Positions 29,625-39,216 are shown, counted from the stretch's first letter. The stretch is DNA of 64,000 bases from Halothiobacillus diazotrophicus (GCF_001663815.1 NZ_CP016027.1:1685001-1749000), one strand, 5' to 3'. Translations and numbers: made by a program. The notes: generated by a model not told the origin, from the sequence alone.

Positions 29625-30935
29625 ATGCAATTGCACAACACCTCGAAGAAATTCCAACGCTATCTGGCGCTCACCGCGCTCTGTGCCGGCATGGCCGCTG
29701 CCATGCCCAGCGCCCACGCCGCCAACTGGCTGATGCTGCAAGGCACCGAACCCGCAGACAATGCACCGCGCGCCAAGGTCTGGGGTTTTATCCAACCGAT
29801 GTACTCCAAGGACTTCAGTGACGCCTTCGCCGGCAAGTACGTTCCACCGAAACTGATCGGCCCGAGCCTGGACTCCCAGTCTTCGTTCAACATCCTGCGT
29901 GCCCGGATTGGGGTCCGCGGCACCGGCTTCCCGCTGGACAGCCACATCAACTACTTCCTGCTGACCGAGTTCGGCAACAACGCCATCACCAACGGCGGCA
30001 AATACGGCAGCTACAAGCCTTACCTCACCGACGCCAGCATCACCCTGAACTACATCAAGGGTGCCCGCGTCCGCCTCGGTCTGTTCAAATACCCGGGCGC
30101 CGAGGAAGGCCTGCAGGGCATTGCGGCCTTTCCCTACATCGGCTATACCAGCGTCACCAACCAGATGCTGCTGGAGCGTTTCCCGACCAACGGCGAAACC
30201 AACATCGCCCCCCAGACCGTTCCGAATGCGGATATGAATGCCTTCTCCGCACCCGTGGGCGCATTCCGCGATGTCGGCGCTCAGGTATTCGACGCCTTTG
30301 ACGTCGGCAACTGGGAGCACACCTACGCCGTCATGCTCGGCAACGGTCACGGCGTGCAGATGAGCGACAACAACAGCAGTAAGGATCTGTATCTGTACTG
30401 GTCCTCCGCCTATCTGTTCGACAAGAGCGCCAAAGGCCCCTTCCGCCCCAGTTTGAAAATGTTCACCTGGTATCAGAAAGGCAAGCGCACGGATGCCTAC
30501 GACAATACCAAGGAACAGGATCGCAAGCGTTACGGCGTGGGTGTCTCCTACCTGAAGAAACCGTTCCGCGTGTCCGCCGAATACATGTGGGGTCAGGGCA
30601 TGATCTTCCAGGGACAACAAAACCCGCAGCGCATGTTCAACAACAACAAGGCGGCCGGTGGCTATATCGAGGGCGGTTACTTCATCCCCAACACCAAGTT
30701 CGAACTAGATCTGCGCTACGACACCTACAAGCGCAACAAGGGCATCATGAAAGGCCCGACACCCGAAGCGAAGTTCAATACCTGGACCGCGGGCGTGAAC
30801 TACCACTTCAACAAGAAAACCCGGTTCACCCTCGATTATTCCATTCGCAAGTACAGTTCCGTCTTCACCCCCGTCAACAACCAGTTGAAGGACGTAAAAG
30901 GCCTGCTGGCACTGCAGGTCACGGCAGTTTTCTGA
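29625..30935 (+). CDS. Outer-membrane porin, copy A
   Basis: A 436-residue predicted beta-barrel with a signal peptide ending SAHA (about residue 32) and a C-terminal phenylalanine (LQVTAVF), the outer-membrane assembly signal. The sequence is rich in aromatic, alternating strands and asymmetric loops, most like phosphate-selective (Porin_O_P) barrels. A selectivity cannot be read. It follows the DsrE gene by 45 bases with an AGAAGGA ribosome site, so the two form one operon under an ECF promoter. Confidence 0.82.
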   Translation: MQLHNTSKKFQRYLALTALCAGMAAAMPSAHAANWLMLQGTEPADNAPRAKVWGFIQPMYSKDFSDAFAGKYVPPKLIGPSLDSQSSFNILRARIGVRGTGFPLDSHINYFLLTEFGNNAITNGGKYGSYKPYLTDASITLNYIKGARVRLGLFKYPGAEEGLQGIAAFPYIGYTSVTNQMLLERFPTNGETNIAPQTVPNADMNAFSAPVGAFRDVGAQVFDAFDVGNWEHTYAVMLGNGHGVQMSDNNSSKDLYLYWSSAYLFDKSAKGPFRPSLKMFTWYQKGKRTDAYDNTKEQDRKRYGVGVSYLKKPFRVSAEYMWGQGMIFQGQQNPQRMFNNNKAAGGYIEGGYFIPNTKFELDLRYDTYKRNKGIMKGPTPEAKFNTWTAGVNYHFNKKTRFTLDYSIRKYSSVFTPVNNQLKDVKGLLALQVTAVF

Positions 30936-31045
30936 TCCGGAACCCGCCGATTACAGGGACCTAAATCACGGACCGATTTTCACGGATGACCCCGACGCCC
31001 TAGCCGACCGAGGATTCCGGTAAAGGCGTCACCTATTCACCCACT

Positions 31046-31077
31046 GGCGCACCTGAGTTTTCAGGGGCGCCTTTTTT
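31046..31077 (+). terminator. Terminator of DsrE-porin module A
   Basis: Stem GGCGC-CCTGA / TCAGG-GCGCC with a GTTT loop, followed by six T residues. Confidence 0.92.
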
Positions 31078-31228
31078 ATTGCCCCGGGCCAATTCACGCG
31101 ACCCGATACCCTCGCCCGGACACCCTCACAAGTCGTCGCACTTTAATGCCGAGAACGCACGAAATCGGCACTTATTTACATGCCATTAACGAATCATAAA
31201 AACCGGTTATGGGATAAAAATAAACACT

Positions 31229-31254
31229 GGAATAAACGATTTCACGGCTTCGTC
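31229..31254 (+). promoter_or_regulatory. ECF promoter of DsrE-porin module B
   Basis: GGAAT (31229-31233), 17 bases, CGTC (31251-31254), again in the context TGGAATAAA. It has the same spacing as the other two sites. Confidence 0.82.
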
Positions 31255-31256
31255 AT

Positions 31257-31304
31257 GGTGCGTGAACCCGCAGTAAACGGGGGATTACAACGACGTCACG
31301 CACC
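31257..31304 (+). promoter_or_regulatory. Possible leader hairpin of module B
   Basis: GGTGCGTGA (31257-31265) pairs perfectly with TCACGCACC (31296-31304) around a 30-base loop, just ahead of the AGGAG ribosome site. In copy A only the GTGA/TCAC core remains pairable. Confidence 0.4.
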
Positions 31305-31318
31305 ACCAGGAGTTAACA

Positions 31319-31798
31319 ATGATCCATCTCTCGCGGATTACACCAATTGCACTGCTTTTGGCCGCATCACTTGCCGCCACCGGCCAGGTTCACGCCAATG
31401 AAAACGCGGAACCGGTCGCCCAGGTTCTTCAGGAAAAACCGTTTGCCCAAACCCGCGTCGCGCTGCAGATCAGCGACGGGAGCGAGGAAAAACAGACCCT
31501 CGTCCTGAACGTTGCCAACAACCTGCTCAAGTTCTATGGCCCCGACAAGGTCGACCTGGAAATCGTCGCCTTCGGCCCTGGGCTGCGGCTCTTTTTCAAG
31601 GACAACGTCAATAGTCAGCGCATCGCCGACTTGGCCGAACAAGGGGTTCGATTCAGCGCCTGCGACAACACGATCGCCGCCATGGCCAAACAGTTGGGCC
31701 ACGCCCCGGAACTGAACCCGGTCGCGCGCATCGTTCCGGCCGGCATCGTACGCATGGTCGAGCTGAACAAGGCCGGTTTTTTCGTTGCCCGCCCCTAA
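31319..31798 (+). CDS. Secreted DsrE-family protein, copy B
   Basis: A 159-residue paralogue of the protein at 29,100, about 84% identical by eye. The signal peptide ends near HANE. The mature domain keeps the sole cysteine C115 in RFSACDNTI and the C-terminal AGIVRMVELNKAGFFVARP. Most differences are conservative or lie in the signal peptide and on the helix after the cysteine. It is under its own ECF promoter with AGGAG before the ATG, and porin copy B follows after 60 bases. Confidence 0.88.
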   Translation: MIHLSRITPIALLLAASLAATGQVHANENAEPVAQVLQEKPFAQTRVALQISDGSEEKQTLVLNVANNLLKFYGPDKVDLEIVAFGPGLRLFFKDNVNSQRIADLAEQGVRFSACDNTIAAMAKQLGHAPELNPVARIVPAGIVRMVELNKAGFFVARP

Positions 31799-31858
31799 CC
31801 CCCAAGTCGCCACGTTCGCACACGTCGCCTTGATTCAAGCACCCTAAAGGAACCACTC

Positions 31859-33190
31859 ATGCACACGCATTTCCAAAACAAGAAGTTTCAAAAATTCCTG
31901 GCACTGTCCGCGCTCTGCGCCGGCATGGCCGCTGCCATGCCCAGCGCCCACGCCGCCAACTGGATCATGTTGCAGGGCACCGAACCGGCCGGAACGGCAC
32001 CCCGCGCTGATGTCTGGGGCTTTATCCAACCCACCTACTCCAAGGATTTCAGCAGCCCCTATGCCGGCAAGTACAACCCGTCGAAACTGATCGGCCCGAG
32101 TCTCGACTCGCAATCTTCCTTTGGCATTCAGCGCGCCCGAATCGGGGTACGCGGCACCGGCTTCCCCCTGGACAGCAAGATCAACTACTTCCTGCTGACC
32201 GAATTCGGCGACAACGTCCTGACCGACGGGGGCGCCTATGGCAGCTACAAGCCCGTGCTGACCGATGCCAGCGTCACGCTGAACTACATCAAGGGCGCCC
32301 GGATCCGCCTCGGTCTGTTCAAGTACCCGGGGGCCGAAGAAGGCCTGCAGGGCATCAACCTGTTCCCGTACATCAATTACACGGACGTCACCAACCAGAT
32401 GCTGCTGGAGCGTTTCCCCACGAAAGGCGAGGTCAATATCGCGCCCCAGCCGACACCCAACGCCAACATGAATGCCTTCTCACAACCGGGGGGCGCCTTC
32501 CGGGACGTCGGCGTACAGGTCTTCGACGCATTCGACATGGGCAACTGGGAACACACCTATGCCATCATGCTCGGCAACGGTCACGGCGTGCAGATGAGCG
32601 ACAACAACAGCAGCAAGGATCTGTATCTGTACTGGTCGTCTGCCTACCTGTTCGACAAGAACGCAAAGGGCGCCTTCCAGCCCAGCGTGAAAATGTTCAC
32701 CTGGTACCAGAACGGCAAGCGCACCGACGTGTGGAACACCAGCCAGGAACAGGACCGCAAGCGCTATGGCGCCGGCGTCACCTATATGAAGATGCCGTTC
32801 CGCGCGACTGCCGAATACATGTGGGGCCGCGGGATGATCTTTCAGGGCGCGCAAAACCCGGGTAACGGCACCACCACCGCCGCAACGATCTTCAACGACA
32901 ACAAAGCGGCCGGTGGCTACATCGAGGGCGGCTGGTACATTCCGAACAGCAAATGGGAACTGGACCTGCGTTACGACACCTACAAACGGAACATCGGTGT
33001 CATGAGCGGCCCGATGCCGGAAGCGAAGTTCAGCACCTGGACGACCGGCGTAAATTATCACTTCAACAAAAAGACCCGCTTCACGTTGAACTACGCCTTC
33101 CGCAAGGACAGCGCAGTCACCACGGCGGTCAACAACCAGCTCAAGGACGTAAAGGGCCTGCTCTCGCTGCAGGTGACCGCCGCGTTCTAA
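31859..33190 (+). CDS. Outer-membrane porin, copy B
   Basis: A 443-residue paralogue of the porin at 29,625. It has the same signal peptide end (SAHA), the same first mature residues (ANWIMLQGTEP against ANWLMLQGTEP) and the same final strand ending in phenylalanine. It has a longer loop near GAQNPGNGTTTAATIF (about residues 336-351), so the channel entrance may differ from copy A. AAAGGAACC serves as ribosome site. A strong terminator follows. Confidence 0.82.
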   Translation: MHTHFQNKKFQKFLALSALCAGMAAAMPSAHAANWIMLQGTEPAGTAPRADVWGFIQPTYSKDFSSPYAGKYNPSKLIGPSLDSQSSFGIQRARIGVRGTGFPLDSKINYFLLTEFGDNVLTDGGAYGSYKPVLTDASVTLNYIKGARIRLGLFKYPGAEEGLQGINLFPYINYTDVTNQMLLERFPTKGEVNIAPQPTPNANMNAFSQPGGAFRDVGVQVFDAFDMGNWEHTYAIMLGNGHGVQMSDNNSSKDLYLYWSSAYLFDKNAKGAFQPSVKMFTWYQNGKRTDVWNTSQEQDRKRYGAGVTYMKMPFRATAEYMWGRGMIFQGAQNPGNGTTTAATIFNDNKAAGGYIEGGWYIPNSKWELDLRYDTYKRNIGVMSGPMPEAKFSTWTTGVNYHFNKKTRFTLNYAFRKDSAVTTAVNNQLKDVKGLLSLQVTAAF

Positions 33191-33273
33191 GACGCAGGGA
33201 AGCGCAGGGCGCGCGTAACAAAACGGCATGACGCCATAGGCAAATTTGATCCTGCCGAAGGCGCAAACCGAGC

Positions 33274-33312
33274 AAAGGCGCGGCTATATATTAGCTGCGC
33301 CTTTTTATTTTT
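33274..33312 (+). terminator. Terminator after porin copy B
   Basis: Stem AAAGGCGC / GCGCCTTT with an inner GCTA/TAGC pairing, followed by a T-rich run (TTTTTATTTTT). It lies between porin B and the substrate-binding protein gene. Confidence 0.9.
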
Positions 33313-33313
33313 A

Positions 33314-33332
33314 GCCAGGCAATCATCCTGGC
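33314..33332 (+). promoter_or_regulatory. Short hairpin ahead of the substrate-binding protein ribosome site
   Basis: GCCAGG and CCTGGC flank a seven-base loop and end two bases before the GGGAG ribosome site. It might modulate translation. Confidence 0.35.
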
Positions 33333-33344
33333 AGGGAGTCCCCC

Positions 33345-34358
33345 ATGATCCATCGCCATGCATCGCGCAATGCACTCAGACTCGGCATGATTGCCGGCCT
33401 GATGCTCGGCACCGTGCTTTCCGTCCAGGCCGCTTCTGCCAGCACGCCGGAACCCGCCGGCAAGTACATGAACAGCTATCCCAAGAGCCTGCTGGCGGTC
33501 CAGCCCCCATGGAGCGCCCCGTTGTACCCGGGCACCGAGGTCACCGTACCCGGCATGGAAAACGTCCCGGATATCCACGGCGACATCAACGACCCGCAAC
33601 TGGTGGTGTTCTTCGCGGGCAACCAGTACATGCTGGTCAACCGCCTGATGGCGGCTTTCAGCAAGGCCTATCCGCAATATCCCCGCGTGGTGGCCTTCAC
33701 CCTGCCGCCGGGCCGTCTCATCACCGCGATCAAGCGCGGTAACGGCATCCTGCTGGGCAACATGCACATCACCCTCAAGCCGGATGTACTGACTGCCGGA
33801 CACGGGAGCATCATGCGACTTCAGAACGACGATCACTGGTTCACCGGCACCGAAGTCTATGCCCGGAACCGGCTGGCCATCATGACGCAGAAAGACAATC
33901 CGGAACACATCACCGGACTCAAGAGCCTGGCCAATCCGTCAATCAAGCTCTGCATGCCGAACCCCGCATGGGAGGGTATCGCCAAGAGTTCGATCATCCC
34001 GGCGCTGAAGAAAACCGGCGGCGAGCCCCTGGTCGATGAGGTCTACACGAAGAAGGTGGCGGACGGCACCACCTTCCTGACCCACGTCCACCATCGCGAA
34101 ACGCCCATCCGGATCATGTCGCACCAGTGCGATGCCGGTGTCGTCTGGTATACCGAAGCCTACTTCCACGACAAGATCGCGCACCATGCCACCGACATCG
34201 TGCCGATCCCGGAGGCGGACAACCAGGAGGTCAGTTACACCGCCGGACAAATGAAGGATGCCCCGCACCCCGAAGCCGCCAAGGCGTTCATGAGCTTCCT
34301 GCTCAGTCCACAGGCCCAGACGCTTTACCACCAGTTCGGATTCATGCCGCCCAAGTAG
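33345..34358 (+). CDS. Periplasmic substrate-binding protein (ModA/type 2 fold), orphan
   Basis: A 337-residue protein with a signal peptide (cleavage near ASAS, about residue 30-33) and the layout of a type 2 periplasmic binding protein. It has LVVFFAGNQYMLVNRLMAAF early and a C-terminal helix pair EAAKAFMSFLLSPQAQTLYHQFGFMP typical of ModA/AcfC-like proteins. The ligand is probably a small oxyanion, but this is inferred. No ABC permease or ATPase gene is adjacent. It lies 41 bases past the porin B terminator with a good GGGAG ribosome site but no visible promoter, so it may be expressed by read-through of module B. Confidence 0.82.
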   Translation: MIHRHASRNALRLGMIAGLMLGTVLSVQAASASTPEPAGKYMNSYPKSLLAVQPPWSAPLYPGTEVTVPGMENVPDIHGDINDPQLVVFFAGNQYMLVNRLMAAFSKAYPQYPRVVAFTLPPGRLITAIKRGNGILLGNMHITLKPDVLTAGHGSIMRLQNDDHWFTGTEVYARNRLAIMTQKDNPEHITGLKSLANPSIKLCMPNPAWEGIAKSSIIPALKKTGGEPLVDEVYTKKVADGTTFLTHVHHRETPIRIMSHQCDAGVVWYTEAYFHDKIAHHATDIVPIPEADNQEVSYTAGQMKDAPHPEAAKAFMSFLLSPQAQTLYHQFGFMPPK

Positions 34359-34537
34359 CCGCAACCCCGCACCGGCCGATCTGTCGGCGCCATCGAAACC
34401 CGCTCCGGACGCACCATCTGCGTGCACGCGGAGCGGCGTCCGAAGGCGCCAGCCTGCGATATCCGCCGAATATTTGCCAGCCCGCCCCCCTGCCGTTAAA
34501 ATCCCATCCCATTTTGTCCGTTGATGACGGGCTTCGA

Positions 34538-34546
34538 TGCTATATT
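34538..34546 (+). promoter_or_regulatory. Possible extended -10 promoter of gltB
   Basis: TGCTATATT fits an extended -10 (TGn-TATAAT-like). A -35 TTGATG lies upstream, but at 14 bases it is too close for a standard promoter. Confidence 0.4.
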
Positions 34547-34585
34547 CGCGAGACAGTTGCGATTTTCCCGGTACGTGCGCGACGG

Positions 34586-34600
34586 GGATCATGATGATCC
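34586..34600 (+). promoter_or_regulatory. Palindrome 1 in the gltB leader
   Basis: GGATCATGATGATCC is a perfect 7+1+7 palindrome. As RNA it folds to a 5-bp stem with loop AUGAU. Confidence 0.55.
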
Positions 34601-34628
34601 GGTTCTGCCACGAATCACGTCCTGACTG

Positions 34629-34647
34629 GCGCTGAATGATTCAGCGC
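34629..34647 (+). promoter_or_regulatory. Palindrome 2 in the gltB leader
   Basis: GCGCTGAATGATTCAGCGC is a perfect 9+1+9 palindrome, 52 bases before the gltB start. As RNA it folds to a 7-bp stem with the same AUGAU loop as palindrome 1. Confidence 0.6.
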
Positions 34648-34698
34648 GCATCCGATTGCAAGTGTTCCAAGAGAAAACGAGAAGAGGTTACGCCCCCG

Positions 34699-37600
34699 AT
34701 GAATCGCGCTCCTACCGCCGGCCTGTACCACCCCAGTTTCGAAAAGGACAACTGTGGTTTCGGCCTGATCGCCCACATGAATGATCAACCCAGTCACAAA
34801 CTGGTGTCGACGGCGATCGAGGCCCTGGCACGCATGACCCATCGCGGCGGCATCTCGGCCGATGGCAAATCCGGTGATGGTTGCGGCATTCTGCTCAAGA
34901 AGCCGGACGCCTTCTTCCGGGCCGAAGCGGCCCGTCTCGGGTTCACGCTGAACGACCAATATGCCGTGGGTGTGGCCTTCGTCGCGCTGGACGCCGCAGC
35001 GGCCGACCACGTGAAAAGCACCCTGACCGACGCCCTCGTCAGCCAGGGCCTCATGGTTGCCGGCTGGCGGGCCGTGCCCACCAATCCGGACGTCCTCGGC
35101 GAGATTTCGGCCGCCCAACGCCCGGACATTCTCCATGTGTTCGTCAACGCCCCGGCGGGTCTCACGGATCGCGAGTTCGACACCAAGCTGTACATTGCCC
35201 GGCGCATCGCCGAGAAGCAGCTGGTCGACGACCCGGTGTTCTACATGCCGTCGATGTCCGCCCAGGTCATTTCCTACAAGGGCCTGATGATGCCCGACGA
35301 TCTGGCCGGCTTCTATCTCGACCTGCAGGATGAAACCCTGGCCTCGTCCCAGTGCGTGTTCCACCAGCGTTTCTCCACCAATACCTTTCCGGAATGGCGC
35401 CTGGCGCAGCCCTTCCGCTATCTCGCCCACAACGGCGAGATCAACACGATTCGCGGCAACCGCAACTGGGCCCTGGCCCGTTCAGCCAAGTTCGCCAGCC
35501 CGTTGATTCCGGACATGAGCCTCGTCACGCCGCTCGTGAACACCACCGGCTCCGACTCATCCTCCATGGACAACATGCTCGAGGCGCTGCTGGCCGGGGG
35601 CGTGGACATGCTGCGCGCCATGCGGATCATCGTGCCGCCGGCCTGGCAGAACATCGAGCATATGGATGCCGATCTGCGTGCCTTCTACGAATACAACTCG
35701 ATGCACCTCGAACCCTGGGATGGCCCGGCCGGTATCGTCATGACCGACGGCCGTACCGTCGCCTGCGCCATGGACCGCAACGGCCTGCGCCCGGCGCGCT
35801 GGGTGATCACCAAGGACGGGCACATCACCCTGGCCTCCGAAATCGGCGTCTGGGATTACGACCCGGCCGACGTGGTACAAAAGGGCCGCGTCCGCCCCGG
35901 CCAGATCGTCGCGGTGGACACGGCCAAGGGCGAGCTGCTCAAGCCGAACATGGTCGATGACCTGATGAAGCAGCGCCAGCCTTACCGCGCCTGGCTGAAG
36001 GCCCACTCCCTGCGCCTCGTCAGCGCGCTGGACGAGGGCAAACTCACCAGCCAGCCCTTCGATGGCGAGACGCTGCGTCAGTACGAAAAGGAATTCCTGC
36101 TCACCTTCGAGGAGCGGGATCAGGTATTGCGCGTCCTGGCGGAAGACGGCCAGGAAGCCATCGGCTCGATGGGCGACGACGCGCCGATGGCGGTACTGTC
36201 CCAGACCCAGCGCTCGCTCTACGACTATTTCCGCCAGCAGTTCGCGCAGGTGACCAACCCGCCGATCGACCCGTTGCGCGAAGCCATCGTCATGTCGCTG
36301 GAAACCCTGATTGGCCGCGAACGCAACATCTTCGCGGAAACGCCCGAGCACGCGCACCGTCTCCAGCTGGAAACGCCGATTCTGAGCGAAGCGAAGTTCA
36401 ATGCGCTGCTGGCCCAGAAGGATCCGGATTTCGCTCATGGTCGAATCTCGCTGAGCTATCCCCTGCACGAGGGGCTGCACACGGCCATCGAACGCGTTTG
36501 CGACGAAGCCGTGGCTCTGGTGCGCAGCGGGAAGGTCGTGCTGGTGCTCTCCGATCGCGGTATCGCGCAGGACACCCTGCCGATCCACGCACTCCTGGCC
36601 ACCGGCGCCATCCACCATCGCCTGATTCGCGAAGGCCTGCGCACCGACGCCAACCTCGTCGTCGAAACCGCCACGGCCCGCGATCCGCACCACAGCGCCG
36701 TGCTGATCGGCTACGGCGCCACGGCCGTCTACCCCTATCTCGCCTTCGAAACCATCCACGCCATGCGCGAGGCGAACCAGATCAGTGCCGGCACCAGCGA
36801 AAAGCTCGCCAGCAACTACGTCAAGGGCATCGGCAAGGGTCTCAAGAAGATCCTCTCCAAGATGGGGATCTCGACCATCGCCAGCTATCGCGGCGCACAA
36901 CTCTTCGAGATCATCGGCCTGTCCGACGAGGTCGTGAACCTATGCTTCAAGGACACGACCAGCCGCCTGCAGGGCGCGCGCTTCGTGGATCTGGAAGCCG
37001 ACCAGAAGGTCCTGCACAAGGAAGCCTTCACCCGCTTCAAGCTGCCGCGCCAGGGCGGCCTGCTCAAGTACATCGACGGCGGCGAATATCACGCCTACAA
37101 CCCGGACGTGGTCAATACGCTGCAACAGGCCGTGGCCACCGGCGATTTCGACCTGTGGAAACAGTACTCGGCGCACGTCAACCATCGTCCGATCGCCTCA
37201 CTGCGCGATATGTTCGAGCTGAGCCACGACGCCGCGCCGATCCCGCTGGATCAGGTCGAATCCCTCGAATCCATCATCCGCCGGTTCGACTCGGCCGGCA
37301 TGAGCCTGGGCGCCCTGTCGCCCGAGGCGCATGAAACCCTGGCCGAGGCCATGAATCGTCTGGGCGCCCGCTCCAACTCCGGTGAGGGTGGCGAAGACCC
37401 GGCGCGCTACGGCACGGCCAAGATGAGCAAGATCAAGCAGATCGCCTCGGGCCGGTTCGGCGTGACCCCGCACTACCTCGTCAATGCCGAGGTGCTGCAG
37501 ATCAAGGTCGCCCAGGGTGCGAAGCCAGGCGAAGGCGGTCAGCTGCCGGGCCACAAGGTCGACGAAACCATCGGCCGCTTGCGTTATGCCCGTCCCGGTG

Positions 37601-39159
37601 TCGCCCTGATTTCCCCGCCGCCGCACCACGACATCTACTCGATTGAGGATTTGGCCCAGCTGATCTTCGACCTGAAGCAGGTCAACCCCTCGGCGCTGGT
37701 TTCGGTGAAACTCGTATCCGAACCCGGTGTTGGCACCATCGCCGCGGGGGTCGCCAAGGCCTACGCCGACCTGATCACCATTTCCGGCTACGACGGCGGC
37801 ACCGGCGCCAGCCCGCTGACCTCCGTCAAGTACGCAGGTTCGCCCTGGGAACTCGGCCTGGCCGAAGCCCACCAGACTCTGCGTGCCAACGATCTGCGCG
37901 ACAAGGTGCGCCTGCAGACGGACGGCGGCCTCAAAACCGGTCTCGACGTCGTCAAGGCGGCCATCCTGGGTGCGGAAAGCTTCGGTTTCGGCACCGGCCC
38001 CATGATCGCGTTGGGCTGCAAGTACCTGCGTATCTGCCACCTGAACAACTGCGCCACCGGCGTCGCCACTCAGAACAAGGTGCTGCGTCTGGAGCACTTT
38101 AAGGGCAATGTCGAGAAGGTCATGAACTACTTCCGCTTCATCGCGATGGAAGTTCGTGAATTGCTGGCACAACTCGGTGTCCGCTCCATCGACGACCTGA
38201 TCAGCCGCACCGATCTGCTCAAGCGCCGTGCTGCCCAGAGCGAGAAGCAGGCCAACCTGGATCTCGACGCACTGGTCTCCGACGGGGGCTTGATTTCCGA
38301 CGCAGCGACCTGCTGCGTGGCGCCGCATAACACACCCCACGATCAGGGTGAACTCGCCGAACGGATCGTCGCGGACATCCTGCCCGCCATCGAAGCCAAG
38401 CAAGGCGGCGAGTTCAGCTACGTGCTGCGCAACACCAACCGCTCCATGGGCGCGCGCATCTCCGGCGAAATCGCCAAACGCTACGGCAACCTCGGCATGG
38501 TCGATGCCCCGATCCACCTCAAATTCACCGGTATCGCCGGCCAGAGCTTCGGTGTCTGGAACGCGGGTGGTCTGCACATGACCCTGGAAGGCGATGCCAA
38601 CGATTACGTCGGCAAGGGCATGGCCGGCGGCGAACTGGTGATCTACCCGCCCAAGGGCAGCGCCTTCGATACCCATGACACCCCGATCATCGGCAACACC
38701 TGCCTGTATGGCGCAACCGGCGGCAAGCTGTTCGCCGCCGGACAGGCCGGGGAGCGGTTCGCCGTCCGCAACTCCGGCGCCTGCGCCGTCATCGAGGGCT
38801 GTGGCGATCATGGCTGCGAATACATGACGGGCGGCATCGTGACGATCCTGGGTGCCACCGGCATCAACTTCGGGGCCGGGATGACGGGCGGCTTCGCGTA
38901 TGTGCTGGACGAGACCAACGACTTCGTCGACCGCTACAACCACGAGCTGATCGACATCCACCGGATGCAGGCCTCGGAACTCGAACCGCATCGCCAGCAC
39001 CTCCGCGGCATCCTGAAGGCGCACGTGGAGAAGACCGGCAGCGCCCGCGCTGCGGCGATCCTGGAGCAGTTCGACCTGTTCCTGCCGAAGTTCTGGCTGA
39101 TCAAGCCGAAGGCCTCCGGACTGGAAGACCTGCTGGCGACGCTGGCCAACGCCGCCTGA
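34699..39159 (+). CDS. gltB: Glutamate synthase large subunit
   Basis: Makes glutamate from 2-oxoglutarate and glutamine-derived ammonia. The 1486-residue protein has a short propeptide ending before the nucleophile C19 in DNCGFGL, a class II amidotransferase domain (to about 420), a central domain, and the FMN/synthase domain with [10 protein letters not shown]. An iron-sulfur cysteine cluster [19 protein letters not shown] and a C-terminal GXGXG beta-helix complete it. The length fits the NADPH-type alpha subunit. No gltD follows; the next gene is an amylosucrase. The ATG at 34699 with GAAGAGG upstream gives the proper propeptide. Confidence 0.96.
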   Translation: MNRAPTAGLYHPSFEKDNCGFGLIAHMNDQPSHKLVSTAIEALARMTHRGGISADGKSGDGCGILLKKPDAFFRAEAARLGFTLNDQYAVGVAFVALDAAAADHVKSTLTDALVSQGLMVAGWRAVPTNPDVLGEISAAQRPDILHVFVNAPAGLTDREFDTKLYIARRIAEKQLVDDPVFYMPSMSAQVISYKGLMMPDDLAGFYLDLQDETLASSQCVFHQRFSTNTFPEWRLAQPFRYLAHNGEINTIRGNRNWALARSAKFASPLIPDMSLVTPLVNTTGSDSSSMDNMLEALLAGGVDMLRAMRIIVPPAWQNIEHMDADLRAFYEYNSMHLEPWDGPAGIVMTDGRTVACAMDRNGLRPARWVITKDGHITLASEIGVWDYDPADVVQKGRVRPGQIVAVDTAKGELLKPNMVDDLMKQRQPYRAWLKAHSLRLVSALDEGKLTSQPFDGETLRQYEKEFLLTFEERDQVLRVLAEDGQEAIGSMGDDAPMAVLSQTQRSLYDYFRQQFAQVTNPPIDPLREAIVMSLETLIGRERNIFAETPEHAHRLQLETPILSEAKFNALLAQKDPDFAHGRISLSYPLHEGLHTAIERVCDEAVALVRSGKVVLVLSDRGIAQDTLPIHALLATGAIHHRLIREGLRTDANLVVETATARDPHHSAVLIGYGATAVYPYLAFETIHAMREANQISAGTSEKLASNYVKGIGKGLKKILSKMGISTIASYRGAQLFEIIGLSDEVVNLCFKDTTSRLQGARFVDLEADQKVLHKEAFTRFKLPRQGGLLKYIDGGEYHAYNPDVVNTLQQAVATGDFDLWKQYSAHVNHRPIASLRDMFELSHDAAPIPLDQVESLESIIRRFDSAGMSLGALSPEAHETLAEAMNRLGARSNSGEGGEDPARYGTAKMSKIKQIASGRFGVTPHYLVNAEVLQIKVAQGAKPGEGGQLPGHKVDETIGRLRYARPGVALISPPPHHDIYSIEDLAQLIFDLKQVNPSALVSVKLVSEPGVGTIAAGVAKAYADLITISGYDGGTGASPLTSVKYAGSPWELGLAEAHQTLRANDLRDKVRLQTDGGLKTGLDVVKAAILGAESFGFGTGPMIALGCKYLRICHLNNCATGVATQNKVLRLEHFKGNVEKVMNYFRFIAMEVRELLAQLGVRSIDDLISRTDLLKRRAAQSEKQANLDLDALVSDGGLISDAATCCVAPHNTPHDQGELAERIVADILPAIEAKQGGEFSYVLRNTNRSMGARISGEIAKRYGNLGMVDAPIHLKFTGIAGQSFGVWNAGGLHMTLEGDANDYVGKGMAGGELVIYPPKGSAFDTHDTPIIGNTCLYGATGGKLFAAGQAGERFAVRNSGACAVIEGCGDHGCEYMTGGIVTILGATGINFGAGMTGGFAYVLDETNDFVDRYNHELIDIHRMQASELEPHRQHLRGILKAHVEKTGSARAAAILEQFDLFLPKFWLIKPKASGLEDLLATLANAA

Positions 39160-39216
39160 CCGAGCCATCACGGGGTGCCATGCCCCGGATGAACGATCCG
39201 GCCACCGGCCTCGAGG

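Larger units (their letters stand above)
29010..30935 (+). repeat. Tandem duplication, copy A (promoter, DsrE gene, porin gene)
   Basis: This unit and the one at 31229-33190 match in order, in promoter, in leader length (68 bases from CGTC to ATG in both) and in both proteins. The DsrE proteins differ at about 26 of 159 positions by eye. The duplication is old enough for the intervening sequence to have diverged. Confidence 0.85.
30936..31318. other. Intergenic region between modules A and B
   Basis: 383 bases with no gene. It holds the terminator of module A (31046-31077), a diverged AT-richer stretch and the ECF promoter and leader of module B. No other conserved structure is seen. Confidence 0.7.
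31229..33190 (+). repeat. Tandem duplication, copy B (promoter, DsrE gene, porin gene)
   Basis: Second copy of the unit at 29010-30935. The promoter, the leader and the first codons are the most conserved non-coding parts. Confidence 0.85.
34359..34698. other. Leader and promoter region of gltB
   Basis: 340 bases without a gene. It contains a probable extended -10 element and two perfect palindromes, listed separately. No terminator with a T-tract is visible for the substrate-binding protein gene. Confidence 0.7.

Noticed and set aside
33191-33344. A fourth GGAAT-N17-CGTC promoter before the substrate-binding protein gene
   Set aside because: No GGAAT or CGTC pair with usable spacing exists in this interval.
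34629-34647. The 19-base palindrome before gltB as a terminator of the preceding gene
   Set aside because: No T-tract follows, and it sits in the expected gltB leader far from the preceding stop.
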